Shown: piece after piece, positions 25,846 through 35,777 of the stretch | Numbering within the stretch: position 1 is the stretch's first letter | How the letters are laid out: the number at the start of each line of letters is the position of its first letter | Assembly: GCF_016863175.1 (NCBI RefSeq) | Contig: NZ_BOOJ01000021.1 | Coordinates: forward strand, 1-64,000 | Length of the DNA stretch: 64,000 bases | Direction of reading: 5' to 3' | Source of the DNA: Paraplanobispora siamensis | GTDB lineage: Bacteria; Actinomycetota; Actinomycetes; Streptosporangiales; Streptosporangiaceae | Made by a program: the position numbers and the translations under genes | The notes under the pieces: model-generated | What the model saw: the letters and a program-made list of their open reading frames with translations, nothing else | Databases searched by the model: none | Told to the model about the DNA's origin: nothing

Positions 25846-26820
25846 ATGAGCACCGATGTCATCACCAGACGCGGGGAAACCCGGGGTCTCGTCCAGGCGT
25901 CCGGGGCGATGTTCCTGGTGGGCACCCTCGCCGGAGTCGCCGGCGCGATCCAGGACTATCCCCTGTACGGCGGGCAGGCGCTGCGCTATCTCCTGGCCTC
26001 GGCCGTCCTGCTGGCCGTGGCGCGCCTGTCCGGTCTGAGATTCGTACGGCTGACGCTCAAGGAGAGCGCCCTCCTGGTCGCGCTCTCCTTGACGGGGCTG
26101 GTCATCTTCAACGTCTGCGTGATCGAGGCGACCCGGCACGGCGGCCCCGCCCTGGTCGGCACCGTGCTCGGCACCGTCCCGCTGGCGCTGGCCCTGCTGG
26201 ACGGCCGCCCCTCGCCCCGGGTGATCGGGGCGGCGACCGTGGTGGTGGCCGGGGCGACGGTGGCCACCGGGCTGGGCAGCGGCGATCTGACCGGTCTGCT
26301 GTGGTCGCTGGGCGCGCTGGTCTGCGAGGTCTGCTTCTCGCTGCTGGCCCTTCCGCTGCTGCCCCGGCTGGGCGCGGTGCGGGTCTCGGCCTACTCGGCG
26401 GCGCTGGCCGTGCCGATGCTCGTGGTGATCGGCCTGGTGGCCGACGGCGCCGCGATGCTGCGTGTGCCGACCTTGGCCGAGGCCGCGGGCCTCGGCTACC
26501 AGTCGATCATCGTCACCACCGTGGCGTTCTTCCTGTGGTACGACGCGCTGCCCCGGCTCGGCCCCGGACGGGCGGGGCTGTTCGCCGGGCTGATCCCGGT
26601 GGGCGCGATCGCGACGGGGGCCGTACTCGGTCTCGGCGCCCCGTCGGCCGCCGACCTGGCCGGCGCCGCTCTGGTCGTCGCCGGCATCGTCATCGGCCTG
26701 CGGGTCTCCGGAACCCGCCAGGCGCCCCCGGGAGCGGACGGCGGCTCAGTGCCGCAGCGGTCCCGGCCCCCAGAACTTGTTCTCCTCGGCGACGCCCCGC
26801 AGCACGATCGCGAGGAGTGA
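25846..26820 (+). CDS. DMT-superfamily (EamA) transporter
   Basis: The 324-residue product has about ten hydrophobic segments in two EamA halves. The first half runs from about residue 20 to 145 (QALRYLLASAVLLAVARL, ALLVALSLTGLVIFNVCVIE), and the second from about 150 to 290 (GLLWSLGALVCEVCFSLLA, GLFAGLIPVGAIATGAVLG). The family exports metabolites such as amino acids and drugs. Its divergence from a MocR regulator suggests export of an amino-compound whose level the regulator senses. The last 25 or so codons overlap an antisense small gene, and the polar C-terminal tail has low family conservation. Confidence 0.9.
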   Translation: MSTDVITRRGETRGLVQASGAMFLVGTLAGVAGAIQDYPLYGGQALRYLLASAVLLAVARLSGLRFVRLTLKESALLVALSLTGLVIFNVCVIEATRHGGPALVGTVLGTVPLALALLDGRPSPRVIGAATVVVAGATVATGLGSGDLTGLLWSLGALVCEVCFSLLALPLLPRLGAVRVSAYSAALAVPMLVVIGLVADGAAMLRVPTLAEAAGLGYQSIIVTTVAFFLWYDALPRLGPGRAGLFAGLIPVGAIATGAVLGLGAPSAADLAGAALVVAGIVIGLRVSGTRQAPPGADGGSVPQRSRPPELVLLGDAPQHDREE

Positions 26821-26883
26821 TCCCCCGAGACCGACGCTGACGACCGCCCCGAGGACGTACATCACGATGTAACCGAATTCCAT
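26746..26883 (-). CDS. 45-residue single-helix membrane protein
   Basis: Leftward from the ATG at 26881-26883, preceded by a strong GAGGAGGGAGGAG, to a TGA at 26746-26748. The product begins MEFGYIVMYVLGAVVSVG, continues with a Gly/Leu-rich helix up to about residue 30, and ends in a polar ENKFWGPGPLRH tail. The strong ribosome-binding site and clear membrane-protein composition argue that it is real. It overlaps the last 75 bases of the exporter gene on the other strand. Function is unknown. Confidence 0.65.
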   Translation of the reverse strand: MEFGYIVMYVLGAVVSVGLGGSLLAIVLRGVAEENKFWGPGPLRH

Positions 26884-27096
26884 GGCTCCTCCCTCCTCAA
26901 GCGGTGGATCGGCCTTCATGGATGACTTCGTCCGCCCGGGTCGCGAGGTTGCGTGCCCCGTCCGATGACAGCGTCAAGATTCGGCCCGGCAACCGCCTGC
27001 GGCGGGAGGCGGCGCCGCGGCCCTCCGGAGCGCCCTCCGGGAGGCCGTACCCTCTAGGGGACCGGAGAAGACCCCCGGCACGGAGGATCCGAGACG

Positions 27097-28749
27097 ATGC
27101 CCGAGTTCGACTACACCGACCTGCTCCCGCTGGGACCGGATGAGACGCAGTACCGTCTGATCAGCAGCGAGGGGGTGCGCGTCGTCGAGGCCGCGGGCCG
27201 CAGGTTCCTGGAGGTCGAGCCCGAGGCGCTGCGCCTGCTCACCGAGACCGCGATCCACGACATCTCCCACTATCTCCGGTCCTCGCACCTCGCCCAGCTC
27301 CGGAAGATCATCGACGACCCGGAGTCCAGCGGCAACGACCGCTTCGTCGCGCTCGACCTGCTGAAGAACGCCTCCATCTCGGCCGGCGGGGTGCTCCCGA
27401 TGTGCCAGGACACCGGCACCGCGATCGTGATGGGCAAGCGCGGCCGGCACGTGCTCACCGACGGCGCCGACGCCGAGCACGTCTCGCGCGGCGTCTACGA
27501 CGCCTACACCCGGCTCAACCTGCGCTACTCGCAGATGGCCCCGATCACCATGTGGGAGGAGAAGAACACCGGTTCCAACCTCCCCGCCCAGATCGAGCTG
27601 TACGCCGAGGACCCGAACGGCCACCCCGACGAGTACAAGCTGCTGTTCATGGCCAAGGGCGGCGGCAGCGCCAACAAGTCGTTCCTGTACCAGGAGACCA
27701 AGGCCGTCCTCAACGAGAAGCGCATGCTGGCCTTCCTGGAGGAGAAGATCCGCTCCCTGGGCACCGCCGCCTGCCCGCCGTACCACCTGGCGATCGTCGT
27801 GGGCGGCACCTCCGCGGAGTACGCCCTGAAGACGGCCAAGTACGCCAGCGCCCGCTACCTGGACTCCATCCCCACCTCCGGTTCCCCCAGCGGCCACGGC
27901 TTCCGCGACCTCGAACTGGAGGCCAAGGTCTTCGAGCTCACCCAGAAGCTCGGCATCGGCGCCCAGTTCGGCGGCAAGTACTTCTGCCACGACGTCCGCG
28001 TCATCCGCCTGCCCCGGCACGGCGCCTCCTGCCCGGTGGCCGTCGCCGTCTCCTGCAGCGCCGACCGCCAGGCCCTGGCCAAGATCACCCCAGAGGGCGT
28101 CTTCCTGGAGCAGCTGGAGACCGACCCGGCGCGGTTCCTGCCGGAGACCACCGACGAGCACCTGTCGGACGACGTGGTGAAGATCGACCTCAACCGGCCG
28201 ATGCAGGAGATCCTCGCCGAGCTGACGAGGTACCCGGTCAAGACCCGCCTGTCGCTGACCGGCCCGCTGGTCGTGGCCCGCGACATCGCGCACGCCAAGA
28301 TCGGCGAGCTGCTCGACGCGGGCGGCGAGATGCCGCAGTACATGAAGGACCACGCCGTCTACTACGCCGGCCCCGCCAAGACCCCCGAGGGCTACGCCTC
28401 CGGATCCTTCGGCCCCACCACCGCCGGCCGGATGGACTCCTACGTCGAGCGCTTCCAGGCCGCCGGCGGCTCCATGGTGATGCTCGCCAAGGGCAACCGG
28501 TCCAAGCAGGTCACCGAGGCCTGTCAGAAGTACGGCGGTTTCTACCTCGGCTCGATCGGCGGCCCGGCCGCCCGCCTGGCCCAGGACTGCATCAAGAAGG
28601 TCGAGGTCCTGGAATATCCGGAACTCGGCATGGAGGCCGTCTGGAAGATCGAGGTCGAGGATTTCCCGGCCTTCATCGTGGTCGACGACAAGGGCGACGA
28701 CTTCTTCACCGACACCACCGGCCCGGTCCTGACCATCGGCCGCCGCTGA
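27097..28749 (+). CDS. class I (iron-sulfur) fumarate hydratase
   Basis: The 550-residue length and sequence match the single-chain class I fumarases. The start is the ATG at 27097 with CACGGAGGAT upstream. The first cluster Cys lies in [19 protein letters not shown]; further landmarks are [40 protein letters not shown] and [16 protein letters not shown]. The enzyme hydrates fumarate to malate in the TCA cycle using an oxygen-sensitive [4Fe-4S] cluster. An iron-independent class II enzyme (fumC) is encoded 4 kb downstream, so the two may alternate with iron or oxygen status. A hairpin follows. Confidence 0.96.
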   Translation: MPEFDYTDLLPLGPDETQYRLISSEGVRVVEAAGRRFLEVEPEALRLLTETAIHDISHYLRSSHLAQLRKIIDDPESSGNDRFVALDLLKNASISAGGVLPMCQDTGTAIVMGKRGRHVLTDGADAEHVSRGVYDAYTRLNLRYSQMAPITMWEEKNTGSNLPAQIELYAEDPNGHPDEYKLLFMAKGGGSANKSFLYQETKAVLNEKRMLAFLEEKIRSLGTAACPPYHLAIVVGGTSAEYALKTAKYASARYLDSIPTSGSPSGHGFRDLELEAKVFELTQKLGIGAQFGGKYFCHDVRVIRLPRHGASCPVAVAVSCSADRQALAKITPEGVFLEQLETDPARFLPETTDEHLSDDVVKIDLNRPMQEILAELTRYPVKTRLSLTGPLVVARDIAHAKIGELLDAGGEMPQYMKDHAVYYAGPAKTPEGYASGSFGPTTAGRMDSYVERFQAAGGSMVMLAKGNRSKQVTEACQKYGGFYLGSIGGPAARLAQDCIKKVEVLEYPELGMEAVWKIEVEDFPAFIVVDDKGDDFFTDTTGPVLTIGRR

Positions 28750-28755
28750 CGGATG

Positions 28756-28796
28756 TCCGGGCCCGTGCAGGCCGTGAAACCGCCGCCGGGCCCGGA
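28756..28796 (+). terminator. hairpin after class I fumarase
   Basis: TCCGGGCCC (28756-28764) pairs with GGGCCCGGA (28788-28796) across a 23-base loop directly after the fumarase stop. There is no T tract. Confidence 0.45.
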
Positions 28797-28912
28797 TGGA
28801 TGTCACGGAGCGCCTCCTAACGAATACAAGACAGAAAATCTGACCGCATCAGGCAAGAAACTTCAGGCCTGTCTCTACTGGTCGCATTGCGCAAATAGGT
28901 AAGCTGCCCAAC

Positions 28913-30046
28913 ATGCGTGCGCCGTCCGGATACCTCCTTGCCGCGCGATATCGGCTTGTGGAGCCGGTCGGCCGTGGCGGCATGGGCACGGTCTGGCGGG
29001 CGCGCGACGAGCTGCTCGACCGCGAGGTCGCGGTCAAGGAGGTGCGCCTGCCCCTGGTCCTGGACGAGGACCTGCGGGCGGAGCTGTGCGCCAGGACCGA
29101 GCGCGAGGGACGGGCCACCGCGATGGTCGCCCATCCCTCGGTGATCACCGTCTTCGACGTCGTCACCGAGGACGAGCGTCCCTGGATCGTGATGGAGCTG
29201 CTCAACGCCAGGTCCCTGGAGCAGCTCGTCCAGCAGGAGGGCCCGCTGCCGCCGCGCCGGGCGGCGGAGATCGGGCGGCAGGTCCTGGGCGCCCTGCGGG
29301 CCGTGCACGCCAAGGGGATCCTGCACCGCGACGTCAAGCCCAGCAACGTCCTGGTGACCGAGGACCGGGCGGTCCTGACCGACTTCGGGCTCGCCGCGCT
29401 CGAAGGCGACGCCTCGATCACCCAGGCCGGCATCGTGCTCGGCTCGGCGGGATACATCGCGCCCGAGCGGGTGCTGGGCGCCAAGGCGAGCCCCGCGGCC
29501 GACCTGTGGTCGCTCGGGGCGACCCTCTACACCGCCGTCGAGGGACGCGGCCTGCACGGACGCCGTACGGCCGCCGCCGCCCTGGCCGCGCTGACCAGCG
29601 GCGAGCCGATCCCGATGGAGAAGGCCGGACCGCTGGCCCCGGTGCTCCAGGGCCTGCTCGGCATCGACCCGGTCACCCGTCTCGACCCGGTCCGCGCCTC
29701 GCTGATGCTCTCCCGCGTGGCGGCCGGCGGGTCGGCCGAGGAGCCGCTCGCCCGCGCGGCGAGCAAGGCCGTGCGCAGCGCCGCGACGATCGCGCCCCCG
29801 TCTTTCCATCGCCGGCCCCAGCATCGGGGCCTGCACCGTGCGGGATCGACCCCCGGGCCCGTCCCGCTGCCGGTCGCGACGCCGGTTCCGATGCCGCGCG
29901 GGCACCGCCGGCCGGCGGAGGGGATGCACCGCAAGCCGCTGGATCCGTGGCCGACGCCGCGTCCTTTTGTGAGATTTATGTCACCTTTTATCCGCTTGGT
30001 GCTCCCGCGTCGCCTGTGGCCCAGGGAACTCCGCAAGCGTGGTTAA
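28913..30046 (+). CDS. Ser/Thr protein kinase (cytoplasmic, no membrane helix)
   Basis: The 377-residue product has a Hanks-type kinase domain over about residues 13-265. The Gly-rich loop is VGRGGMGTVW, the ATP-binding Lys is K42 in VAVKEVR, the catalytic loop is ILHRDVKPSNVLV, the DFG motif is in LTDFGLAALEGD, and the activation region ends with GSAGYIAPERVLG. The C-terminal 110 residues are Arg/Pro/His-rich with no helix or sensor domain, unlike most PknB-type kinases. It is followed after 35 bases by a second, closely similar kinase, so the pair probably arose by duplication. Confidence 0.93.
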   Translation: MRAPSGYLLAARYRLVEPVGRGGMGTVWRARDELLDREVAVKEVRLPLVLDEDLRAELCARTEREGRATAMVAHPSVITVFDVVTEDERPWIVMELLNARSLEQLVQQEGPLPPRRAAEIGRQVLGALRAVHAKGILHRDVKPSNVLVTEDRAVLTDFGLAALEGDASITQAGIVLGSAGYIAPERVLGAKASPAADLWSLGATLYTAVEGRGLHGRRTAAAALAALTSGEPIPMEKAGPLAPVLQGLLGIDPVTRLDPVRASLMLSRVAAGGSAEEPLARAASKAVRSAATIAPPSFHRRPQHRGLHRAGSTPGPVPLPVATPVPMPRGHRRPAEGMHRKPLDPWPTPRPFVRFMSPFIRLVLPRRLWPRELRKRG

Positions 30047-30081
30047 AGCGTTCATCAAGCTGCAATCGCTATCTTCTACTC

Positions 30082-32946
30082 ATGCCGGAACAGCAGACGC
30101 GCGTGCTCGCTGACCGCTACGAGCTGATCACACCGCTCGGCCGAGGGACGATGGGCACCGTTTGGCGGGCTCACGACCGTTCCCTCGGCAGGGACGTGGC
30201 GATCAAGGAGATCCGTCAGGAGCCCGGGCTCAGCGAGGCACAACGCGCCGAACTACGGGAGCGCATGATCCGCGAGGGTCGTACGGCTGCCCGCATCAGC
30301 CACCCATCAGTCGCCACCGTCCACGACGCCATCATCGAGGACGGCAGCCCGTGGATCATCATGGAGCTGGTGCAGGCGCGCTCCCTCGAGCAGGTGATCG
30401 AGGAGGAGGGACCGCTCCCGCCCCGTCTTGTCGCCGAGATCGGCGCGGACCTGCTGGGGGCGCTGCGCGCCGCCCACGCCCAGGGGATCCTGCACCGCGA
30501 CGTCAAGCCCGGCAACGTGCTGATCACCGAGAGCGGCCGGGTGGTGCTGACCGACTTCGGCATCGCCAAGGCCGAAGGCGACACGAGCCTCACCCAGACC
30601 GGCATGGTGATCGGCTCGCCCGGCTACACCGCTCCCGAGCGGGCCCGCGGAGAGCACACCGGGCCCGAGTCCGACCTGTGGTCGCTCGGGGCCACGCTGT
30701 ACTTCGCGGTCGAGGGCCGCCCGGCCTACGAACGCTCCTCGGTGGCCGAGACGCTGGCCGCGCTGATGACCGAGAGCGTCGACCCGCCGGTCCAGGCGGG
30801 CCCGCTGCGCCCGGTCCTGGAGCTGCTGCTGGAGAAGGACCACACGGCACGCCTGACCGCCGGCCAGGCGGCCGTCATGCTCCGCGCCGTGGCCGACACC
30901 CCCTCCACCGAGGCGGTGTCCCTGGAGCTCGACGACAAGTCCGCCGCCAAGGGCGCCCGGCAGCCGGGCAGCGCAGGCGCGAAGGGCGCGGCGGCTGCCG
31001 CCCCGGCGACCGGGGACGCGGAGTCCGGCACCGCGGAAGAGACCGCCCGGGACGAGGCGGAGGCCGCCGAGGAGGCCGGAACCGGCCCCGTGCAGGTCAT
31101 GGCCGCGGACACCGGCGCCGAGGACGGCACGGACGTCTCAGCCGCCTCCCAGGCCGCCGGGGACGCGGGCGGAACCGGTGCGCCGGACGACGAGACCGGG
31201 CCCGCGAAGGCGGAGGCCCAGAGTGTGAAGGCGGAGGCCGGGGCCGACAGCGAGGCCGGGCCGACGACCGAGGGCGTGAACCCTGGAGCCGACGACGGGA
31301 CCGGTCCGGCGAGCGTCGAGGCGGAGAGCGCGGAGGCCGGATCGACGACGGCCCAGGGCGCGAAGGCGGAAGCCGGAGCCGAGAACGTGAAGGCCGGGAC
31401 CGGCAGCGGGACCGGGCCGACGACGGCCGAGAGCGCGAAGCCCGGAGCCGGGGCCGAGGGCCCGGAGGCCGTGGCCGACAGCGAGGCCGGGCCGGCGGTC
31501 GAGAGCGCGAAGGCCGGGGCCGACAGCGGGGCCGGGTCCGTGCAGGCGGGAACCGAGGCGGGGCCGGCGGCGGGGGACGAAGAGGAGTTCGACGCCGACC
31601 GCACCATGATCGTCATCCGGCCCAAGAACGGCCTGCGCCTGCCCGGGACCGGTGAGACCCCCGCGGCGGCCCCCGTACCCCCCGCTCCCCCGGCCAGGCC
31701 CAGGCCCCGGCCGGACGTGACCTCCGACCTCGGGGTCCCGGTCGCCGGGAAGCCGAGGACGCAGGCCGCCGCCGAGGCCGCCGAGGCCGCGGAGCGCGGG
31801 ACCCCGGAGCCGCCGCCGATCGACGACTCCTCCCCGACGCCGCCGCACGGCTTCCCCGTCGTGTCCAAGCTGGGCACGCCGGTGGCCGGAAAGCCGGCCG
31901 GTCCGGGTGGTCCGGCGGGCTCCTCCTCCGACGACGAGTCGACGGCCGTCGGGATGCTGCCCGGCGCCGGCCGTCCCGGCGGGCCCGCGGGCCCGGGTGG
32001 TCCGGGGTCTTCGGGCATGACCGGCGGGCCGGGCGGGTTCCCCGCGCCGGGTCCGGGAGGTCCGGGTGGTCCGGGCATGCAGGGTCCGGGCATGCAGGGT
32101 CCGGGCATGCAGGGTCCGGGCGGGCCGGGTCCCCAGGAGGGCTGGCAGCCGTTCCCGCCGGGATCGGGGCCGGGACCCTCCAACGGCAACCACCAGCCCT
32201 CCGGGCTGGGCACCGACCTGTTCGCCATCGCGGGATCGCAGGGCGGGCCGGTCGCGCCGAACGCCAAGCCCCCGGGCGGGAAGATCGGCACGCTCGTCCT
32301 CATCGGGGTGGCGGCCGTCTCCATGGTGATCATCATGATCCTGGTGGTCGCGGCCTTCGCCGAGACCGGCGCGGGCGACCCCACCGCGGCGAACCTGTCG
32401 GCCGGCACGTCCGCGACCTCGCAGTCCGGCACCGGCGGGGACGCCGCGCCCGCGGCGTCCCCGGACTCCTCGCTCTCGGCGGACCTGCGGCGGTACGAGG
32501 ACGCCAAGGGGTTCAGCATCGACCCGCCGGCCCCGCTGCGGGCGAGCACCCGGGGGGACAACGTCGTCTTCAAGAGTGAGGACGACACCCGCTACCTGCG
32601 GGTCAACACCTCCGCGCACGCCTCCGAGAACGTCAGGGCGAGCGTCAAGGCGGCCCAGAACGCAGCGGTCAGGGCCCGGACCTACCCCGGCTACCGGCTG
32701 GTCGGGGTCACCGAGGTCGAGCCCGAGCCGTACGCCGGGGCGAACGCCGCCGACTGGGAGTTCACCTACGTCGCCGGCGGCGAGACCATCCACGTGCTGG
32801 CCCGCTTCGTGAACCAGCCGGGCAAGAACGACTACGCCATCTACTGGGCGGTCCCGGCGGCCTCCTGGGACGAGCAGGCGGGGATGCGCGAAGCCGTGCT
32901 CGCCTCCTTCCGGCCCGCCGGGCAGAAGGCCTCCGGCGGCTCCTGA
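30082..32946 (+). CDS. transmembrane Ser/Thr protein kinase with long low-complexity linker
   Basis: From the ATG at 30082 the product has 954 residues. The kinase domain covers about residues 12-270: LGRGTMGTVW loop, K42 in VAIKEIR, HRDVKPGN at 138-145, DFG at 158-160 and GSPGYTAPERARG. About 450 residues of Ala/Glu/Gly- and Pro-rich linker follow, with tandem GPGMQ units near residues 660-680. A membrane helix lies at about 735-760 (GTLVLIGVAAVSMVIIMIL). The outer C-terminal domain (about 810-950) contains GFSIDPPAPLRA and ADWEFTYVAGGETIHVLARF, a beta-rich fold seen at the end of other actinobacterial kinases. The start of upstream open frames is not used. Confidence 0.93.
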   Translation: MPEQQTRVLADRYELITPLGRGTMGTVWRAHDRSLGRDVAIKEIRQEPGLSEAQRAELRERMIREGRTAARISHPSVATVHDAIIEDGSPWIIMELVQARSLEQVIEEEGPLPPRLVAEIGADLLGALRAAHAQGILHRDVKPGNVLITESGRVVLTDFGIAKAEGDTSLTQTGMVIGSPGYTAPERARGEHTGPESDLWSLGATLYFAVEGRPAYERSSVAETLAALMTESVDPPVQAGPLRPVLELLLEKDHTARLTAGQAAVMLRAVADTPSTEAVSLELDDKSAAKGARQPGSAGAKGAAAAAPATGDAESGTAEETARDEAEAAEEAGTGPVQVMAADTGAEDGTDVSAASQAAGDAGGTGAPDDETGPAKAEAQSVKAEAGADSEAGPTTEGVNPGADDGTGPASVEAESAEAGSTTAQGAKAEAGAENVKAGTGSGTGPTTAESAKPGAGAEGPEAVADSEAGPAVESAKAGADSGAGSVQAGTEAGPAAGDEEEFDADRTMIVIRPKNGLRLPGTGETPAAAPVPPAPPARPRPRPDVTSDLGVPVAGKPRTQAAAEAAEAAERGTPEPPPIDDSSPTPPHGFPVVSKLGTPVAGKPAGPGGPAGSSSDDESTAVGMLPGAGRPGGPAGPGGPGSSGMTGGPGGFPAPGPGGPGGPGMQGPGMQGPGMQGPGGPGPQEGWQPFPPGSGPGPSNGNHQPSGLGTDLFAIAGSQGGPVAPNAKPPGGKIGTLVLIGVAAVSMVIIMILVVAAFAETGAGDPTAANLSAGTSATSQSGTGGDAAPAASPDSSLSADLRRYEDAKGFSIDPPAPLRASTRGDNVVFKSEDDTRYLRVNTSAHASENVRASVKAAQNAAVRARTYPGYRLVGVTEVEPEPYAGANAADWEFTYVAGGETIHVLARFVNQPGKNDYAIYWAVPAASWDEQAGMREAVLASFRPAGQKASGGS

Positions 32947-32969
32947 GCGCCGCCCGCGGAACACCTCCC

Positions 32970-32999
32970 GGTGGTGCCGGTGACGACACCGGCACCACC
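32970..32999 (+). terminator. perfect 13-bp hairpin after the kinase
   Basis: GGTGGTGCCGGTG and CACCGGCACCACC pair completely around an ACGA loop, 24 bases after the kinase stop and just before fumC. Probable intrinsic terminator without T tract. Confidence 0.65.
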
Positions 33000-33037
33000 G
33001 AACGGTGGGCTTATGCCCCGGGTTGCAGACTGGGGCC

Positions 33038-34429
33038 ATGAGTGAGTATCGGATCGAACATGACTCGATGGGCGACGTGCGCGTCCCGGCGAGCGCCAAG
33101 TGGCGGGCCCAGACCCAGCGGGCGGTGGAGAACTTCCCGATCTCGGGCCGCGGCCTGGAGAGCCCGCACATCGCCGCCCTCGGCCTGATCAAGGCCATCG
33201 CCGCCGAGGTCAACGCCGAACTCGGCGTGCTCGACAAGGAACTGGCCCAGGCCATCGCCGAGGCGGCCACCGACGTCGCGGAGAACGAGTGGGACAGCGA
33301 GTTCCCGATCGACGTCTTCCAGACCGGCTCGGGGACCTCGTCCAACATGAACACCAACGAAGTGATCGCCACCATCGCCGAGGAGCGGCTGGGCCGCCCG
33401 GTGCACCCGAACGATCACGTCAACGCCTCCCAGTCGTCCAACGACGTGTTCCCCACCTCCATCCACGTGGCCGCCATGACCGAGGTGACCTATCACCTCA
33501 TCCCCTCGCTGAAGCACCTGGCCACCGCGCTGCGCGCCAAGGCCGCGGAGTTCTCCGAGGTCGTCAAGGCGGGCCGTACGCACCTGATGGACGCCACCCC
33601 GGTCACGCTCGGGCAGGAGTTCGGCGGCTACGCCACCCAGATCGACAACGCCGTCGCCCGGGTGCGGAGCGCGCTGCCCCGCCTGGCCGAGCTCCCGCTG
33701 GGCGGGACCGCGGTCGGCACGGGCGTCAACACCCCGCCGGGCTTCGCGCCGAAGGTCATCGACAAGCTCCGCGAGGCCACCGGGCTCCCGTTCGTCGAGG
33801 CCCCCGACCACTTCGAGGCCCAGGGCGCCCGGGACGCGGTGGTGGAGCTCTCCGGCCAGCTCAGGACCGTCGCGGTCTCCCTCAACAAGATCGCAAACGA
33901 CCTCCGCTGGATGGGCTCGGGCCCGCGCGCCGGGCTCGGCGAGATCAACCTGCCCGACCTGCAGCCCGGCTCCTCGATCATGCCCGGCAAGGTCAACCCG
34001 GTCATCCCCGAGGCCGTGTGCATGGTCGCCGCCCAGGTCGTCGGGAACGACGCCGCCATCGCCTTCGCCGGGGCCTCGGGCACCTTCGAGCTCAACGTGG
34101 CCCTGCCGGTCATGGCGCGCAACGTCCTGGAGTCTGTACGGCTGCTCGCCAACGTCTCCCGGCTGCTGGCCGACCGCTGCGTGCAGGGCATCACGGCCAA
34201 CGCCGGACGCCTGCGGGAGTACGCCGAGTCGTCGCCGTCCATCGTCACCCCGCTCAACCGCCACGTCGGCTACGAGGAGGCCGCGAAGATCGCCAAGCAG
34301 GCGCTGGAGGAGCGCAAGACCATCCGCCAGGTCGTCATCGAGCGCGGCCACGTCGCCAACGGCACCCTCACCGAGGAGCAGCTCGACTCCCTGCTCGACG
34401 TCCTGTCCATGACCCGACCGCCGTCGTAG
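33038..34429 (+). CDS. fumC: class II fumarate hydratase
   Basis: From the ATG at 33038 the product has 463 residues, the usual FumC length. The family signature [15 protein letters not shown] is present near residue 318, with [37 protein letters not shown] and the active-site His/Ser context [19 protein letters not shown]. FumC hydrates fumarate without an iron-sulfur cluster and is stable to oxygen. The genome thus has both fumarase types within 8 kb. In related actinobacteria fumC is usually close to glpX, as it broadly is here. Confidence 0.97.
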   Translation: MSEYRIEHDSMGDVRVPASAKWRAQTQRAVENFPISGRGLESPHIAALGLIKAIAAEVNAELGVLDKELAQAIAEAATDVAENEWDSEFPIDVFQTGSGTSSNMNTNEVIATIAEERLGRPVHPNDHVNASQSSNDVFPTSIHVAAMTEVTYHLIPSLKHLATALRAKAAEFSEVVKAGRTHLMDATPVTLGQEFGGYATQIDNAVARVRSALPRLAELPLGGTAVGTGVNTPPGFAPKVIDKLREATGLPFVEAPDHFEAQGARDAVVELSGQLRTVAVSLNKIANDLRWMGSGPRAGLGEINLPDLQPGSSIMPGKVNPVIPEAVCMVAAQVVGNDAAIAFAGASGTFELNVALPVMARNVLESVRLLANVSRLLADRCVQGITANAGRLREYAESSPSIVTPLNRHVGYEEAAKIAKQALEERKTIRQVVIERGHVANGTLTEEQLDSLLDVLSMTRPPS

Positions 34430-34454
34430 ATCGACTGCCTGGCAGACTCGCCCC

Positions 34455-34841
34455 ATGACGCAGATCAAGTTCTACGGCCGCCGTGACGTCTGGGCCCCGC
34501 TGCGGCAGGAGCTGTCCGACGTCGTGCACGAGTGCGTGGTCGAGGTGTGGAAGCTCCCGCCGGACAAGCGGTTCCACCGCTTCCTGCTGCTGGACGCCGA
34601 CGACCTGCTCTGCCCGCAGCGGAGCGAGCGCTATCTGATCGTGGAGATCGTCTGTTTCACCGGCCGTTCGGACGAGGCCAAGCGCGAGCTGATCCGGGCC
34701 CTGTTCGCCCGGACGAGGGAGGCGCTCGGCCTCGCCCCGGAGGACCTGGAGATCGTCATCCTGGAGGCGCCCCAGGTGAACTGGGGCATCCGGGGCGTCC
34801 CCGGCGACGAGCTGGCACTGACCTATCCGGTCACCGTCTGA
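34455..34841 (+). CDS. tautomerase-family protein
   Basis: The 128-residue product resembles the tautomerase/4-oxalocrotonate-like superfamily, in particular the group with a PPDKRFHRFLLLDADDL segment. It lacks an obvious Pro-2: the sequence starts MTQIKFYGRR, so the catalytic N-terminal proline typical of active tautomerases is missing at position 2. It may therefore not be a classical tautomerase. It follows fumC after 25 bases and may be co-transcribed. Its end overlaps the convergent Mca-like gene by 19 bases. Confidence 0.7.
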   Translation: MTQIKFYGRRDVWAPLRQELSDVVHECVVEVWKLPPDKRFHRFLLLDADDLLCPQRSERYLIVEIVCFTGRSDEAKRELIRALFARTREALGLAPEDLEIVILEAPQVNWGIRGVPGDELALTYPVTV

Positions 34842-35704
34842 CCCCCGCGGATCCCAGCGAACAGGTCGGTCTCCGGGAGCGTCGTCTCGACGTGTGAGCG
34901 GGCGAGGTGGTAGTCCTCGGTGGGCCAGATCTCCCGCTCCACCTCCCGCGAGGTGGAGAACCACGGCCCCTCGGGGTCGATCTGGGTGGCGTGCGCCTTC
35001 ATCGCCCGGTCCCGGGTCTCGAAATGGTCGTCGCAGGTCACCCGGGTGGTCGTGGTCAGCTCGGGCATGCCCTCGAACCAGTCGTCCGTGATCTCATCCG
35101 CAAGCGGCGACTCCAGCCCCCGGGCGAGCAGCCCGTCGTTGATCGCGGTGAACCACTCACGGGTGAACGACACCGTGTAGTAGAGCTTGAGCGGCCGCCA
35201 CGGCTCCCCGGTGCCGGGGTAGCGCTCCGGATCGCCCGCGGCCTCGAACGCCTCGACGGACACCCGGTGGGTCATGATGTGGTCCGGGTGCGGATAGCCG
35301 CCGATCTCGTCGTAGGTGATGATCACATGCGGCCGGAACTCCCGCACCGCCGCCACCAGCGGCCGCGCGGCGACCTCCAGGTCCTGTGCGGCGAAGCATC
35401 CCTCCGGCAGCGGCTCGCCCTCCCCGGGCAGCCCCGAGTCGACGAAACCGAGCCAGCGGTGGCCGACGCCGAGGATCGCGGCGGCCTCGGCCATCTCCTT
35501 GCGCCGGATCTCCGCCATGTTCTCCAGCACTCCCGGCCGGTCCATCGCCGGGTTGAGGATGTCGCCGCGCTCCCCGCCCGTGCAGGTGCACACCAGGACC
35601 TCCACCCCCTCCTCGACGTAGCGGGCGAGCGTCGCCGCCCCCTTGCTGGACTCGTCGTCGGGGTGGGCGTGCACCGCCATCAGCCGCAGCGGGTTCGTGG
35701 TCAC
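34823..35704 (-). CDS. mycothiol S-conjugate amidase paralogue
   Basis: The 293-residue product is a PIG-L/LmbE-family zinc deacetylase. The zinc site is AVHAHPDDESSKGAATLARY at the N terminus plus YPHPDHIMTHRVSVEAF. Mca-specific conserved parts are DRPGVLENMAEIRRKEM and WPTEDYHLARSHVETTLPE. Mca cleaves mycothiol conjugates, releasing mercapturic acids for detoxification. A second copy lies at 60.2-61.1 kb in the canonical context next to greA. This one lies beside the tautomerase-like gene and the sigma factor and may have a different substrate. Confidence 0.9.
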   Translation of the reverse strand: MTTNPLRLMAVHAHPDDESSKGAATLARYVEEGVEVLVCTCTGGERGDILNPAMDRPGVLENMAEIRRKEMAEAAAILGVGHRWLGFVDSGLPGEGEPLPEGCFAAQDLEVAARPLVAAVREFRPHVIITYDEIGGYPHPDHIMTHRVSVEAFEAAGDPERYPGTGEPWRPLKLYYTVSFTREWFTAINDGLLARGLESPLADEITDDWFEGMPELTTTTRVTCDDHFETRDRAMKAHATQIDPEGPWFSTSREVEREIWPTEDYHLARSHVETTLPETDLFAGIRGGQTVTG

Positions 35705-35777
35705 GCGGTTCTCCTCAGGGGTGGGGAAGGCCGGAGGTTCAGGGGATCAGGGGGTCGGGGGATCGGGAGTCGGGGGG

